DNA of 5,927 nt. It comes from DASXZH01 sp036502005. Lineage in GTDB: Bacteria; Armatimonadota; Fimbriimonadia; Fimbriimonadales; Fimbriimonadaceae. The notes under the pieces were generated by a model. The model was not told where the DNA came from. It searched no databases and saw nothing but the letters and a program-made list of their open reading frames with translations. Positions 5,806-5,927 of the stretch are shown here, piece by piece (positions within the stretch are counted from its first letter, which is position 1; every line of letters starts with the position of its first letter). The stretch lies in contig DASXZH010000049.1 in NCBI GenBank assembly GCA_036502005.1, positions 1 to 5,927 on the forward strand, written 5' to 3'. Both the position numbers and the translations under genes were made by a program.

Positions 5806-5927
5806 TTATGGGGTTTTTTGTGGGTTGAGATTGAGTCTCCCCAGGAAAAAGAGAATGGCCACTCTGAACCCTTGGAAGGTTCTGAAGCCTCTGGCTGCGA
5901 ATTTCACTTCTTGGATCAAGGCATTTG
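5806..5927 (-). CDS. C-terminal end of a probable ISL3-family transposase, cut by window edge
   Basis: Reading the minus strand from 5925, 39 codons are open to a TAA at 5808-5806. The gene enters from the right edge, so its start and catalytic core are not visible. The peptide begins NALIQEVKFAARGFRTFQGF and continues with a hydrophobic ILFFLGRLNLNP close to the end. The pattern N..IQ..K..A.GFR.F..F...ILF..G.L.L.P is how I remember the C-terminus of ISL3-type (DDE) transposases, where the Asn-rich helix follows the catalytic Glu. The natural-looking end suggests the tail is not truncated. The TAA lies only 4 bp from the right arm of the A/T-rich repeat element, and I see no recognisable IS terminal inverted repeat between the stop and that arm. 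The gene is convergent with proC. Family assignment from 39 residues is tentative. Confidence 0.7.
   Translation of the reverse strand, partial: NALIQEVKFAARGFRTFQGFRVAILFFLGRLNLNPQKTP

Noticed and set aside
5810..5830. ATGGGGTTTTTTGTGGGTTGA as a start of a plus-strand gene or a T-run terminator.
   Set aside because: The frame stops after six codons and there is no GC-rich stem before the T run. The region is explained by the minus-strand transposase tail.

Overview
The window reads as a bacterial chromosome segment of moderate GC content. It holds four complete plus-strand genes, one large minus-strand membrane-protein gene cut by the left edge, and the last codons of a minus-strand transposase cut by the right edge. 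None of the five visible start codons has a convincing Shine-Dalgarno sequence. All four plus-strand starts instead have a TAANNT box (TAAAAT, TAATCT, TAACCT, TAAACT) ending 6-11 nt before the ATG. That is the arrangement of leaderless or nearly leaderless transcripts, best known from Deinococcus-Thermus and some other deep-branching phyla. Armatimonadota (Fimbriimonadia-like) is my guess for the host, but nothing here proves it.

Layout: (1) 1-2145, minus strand: a DUF2339-type polytopic membrane protein with an N-terminal heptad coil, a proline-rich linker and an internal tandem duplication of about 121 residues. (2) 2146-2244: a short divergent intergenic region. (3) 2245-2964: trhO, a rhodanese-type tRNA U34 hydroxylase that lacks the Cys-rich C-terminal tail. 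(4) 2986-3486: a small, basic, exported protein of unknown function. (5) 3580-4629: an M42-family metallo-aminopeptidase with all expected metal-site residues. (6) 4637-4777: a 141-bp element with 37-bp inverted arms made of heptamers. (7) 4808-5635: proC, pyrroline-5-carboxylate reductase. (8) 5636-5801: a second inverted heptamer-array element, A/T-rich. (9) 5806-5927, minus strand: the C-terminus of a probable ISL3-type transposase.

The genes do not form one clear pathway. The M42 peptidase (peptide to amino acid turnover) and ProC (proline synthesis) are both amino-acid housekeeping functions, and TrhO is a translation-fidelity enzyme. Each plus-strand gene appears to have its own promoter, so the cluster looks like adjacent single transcription units rather than an operon.

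The most unusual content is the pair of intergenic elements. Both are built from runs of an NTTTYGA heptamer facing each other across a 67-107 bp core, and both begin just after a stop codon. In both, one four-unit array ends in TTGCAT. They look like two members of one small repeat family whose heptamer sequence has diverged (CTTTCGA versus TTTTTGA) while the layout has been kept.
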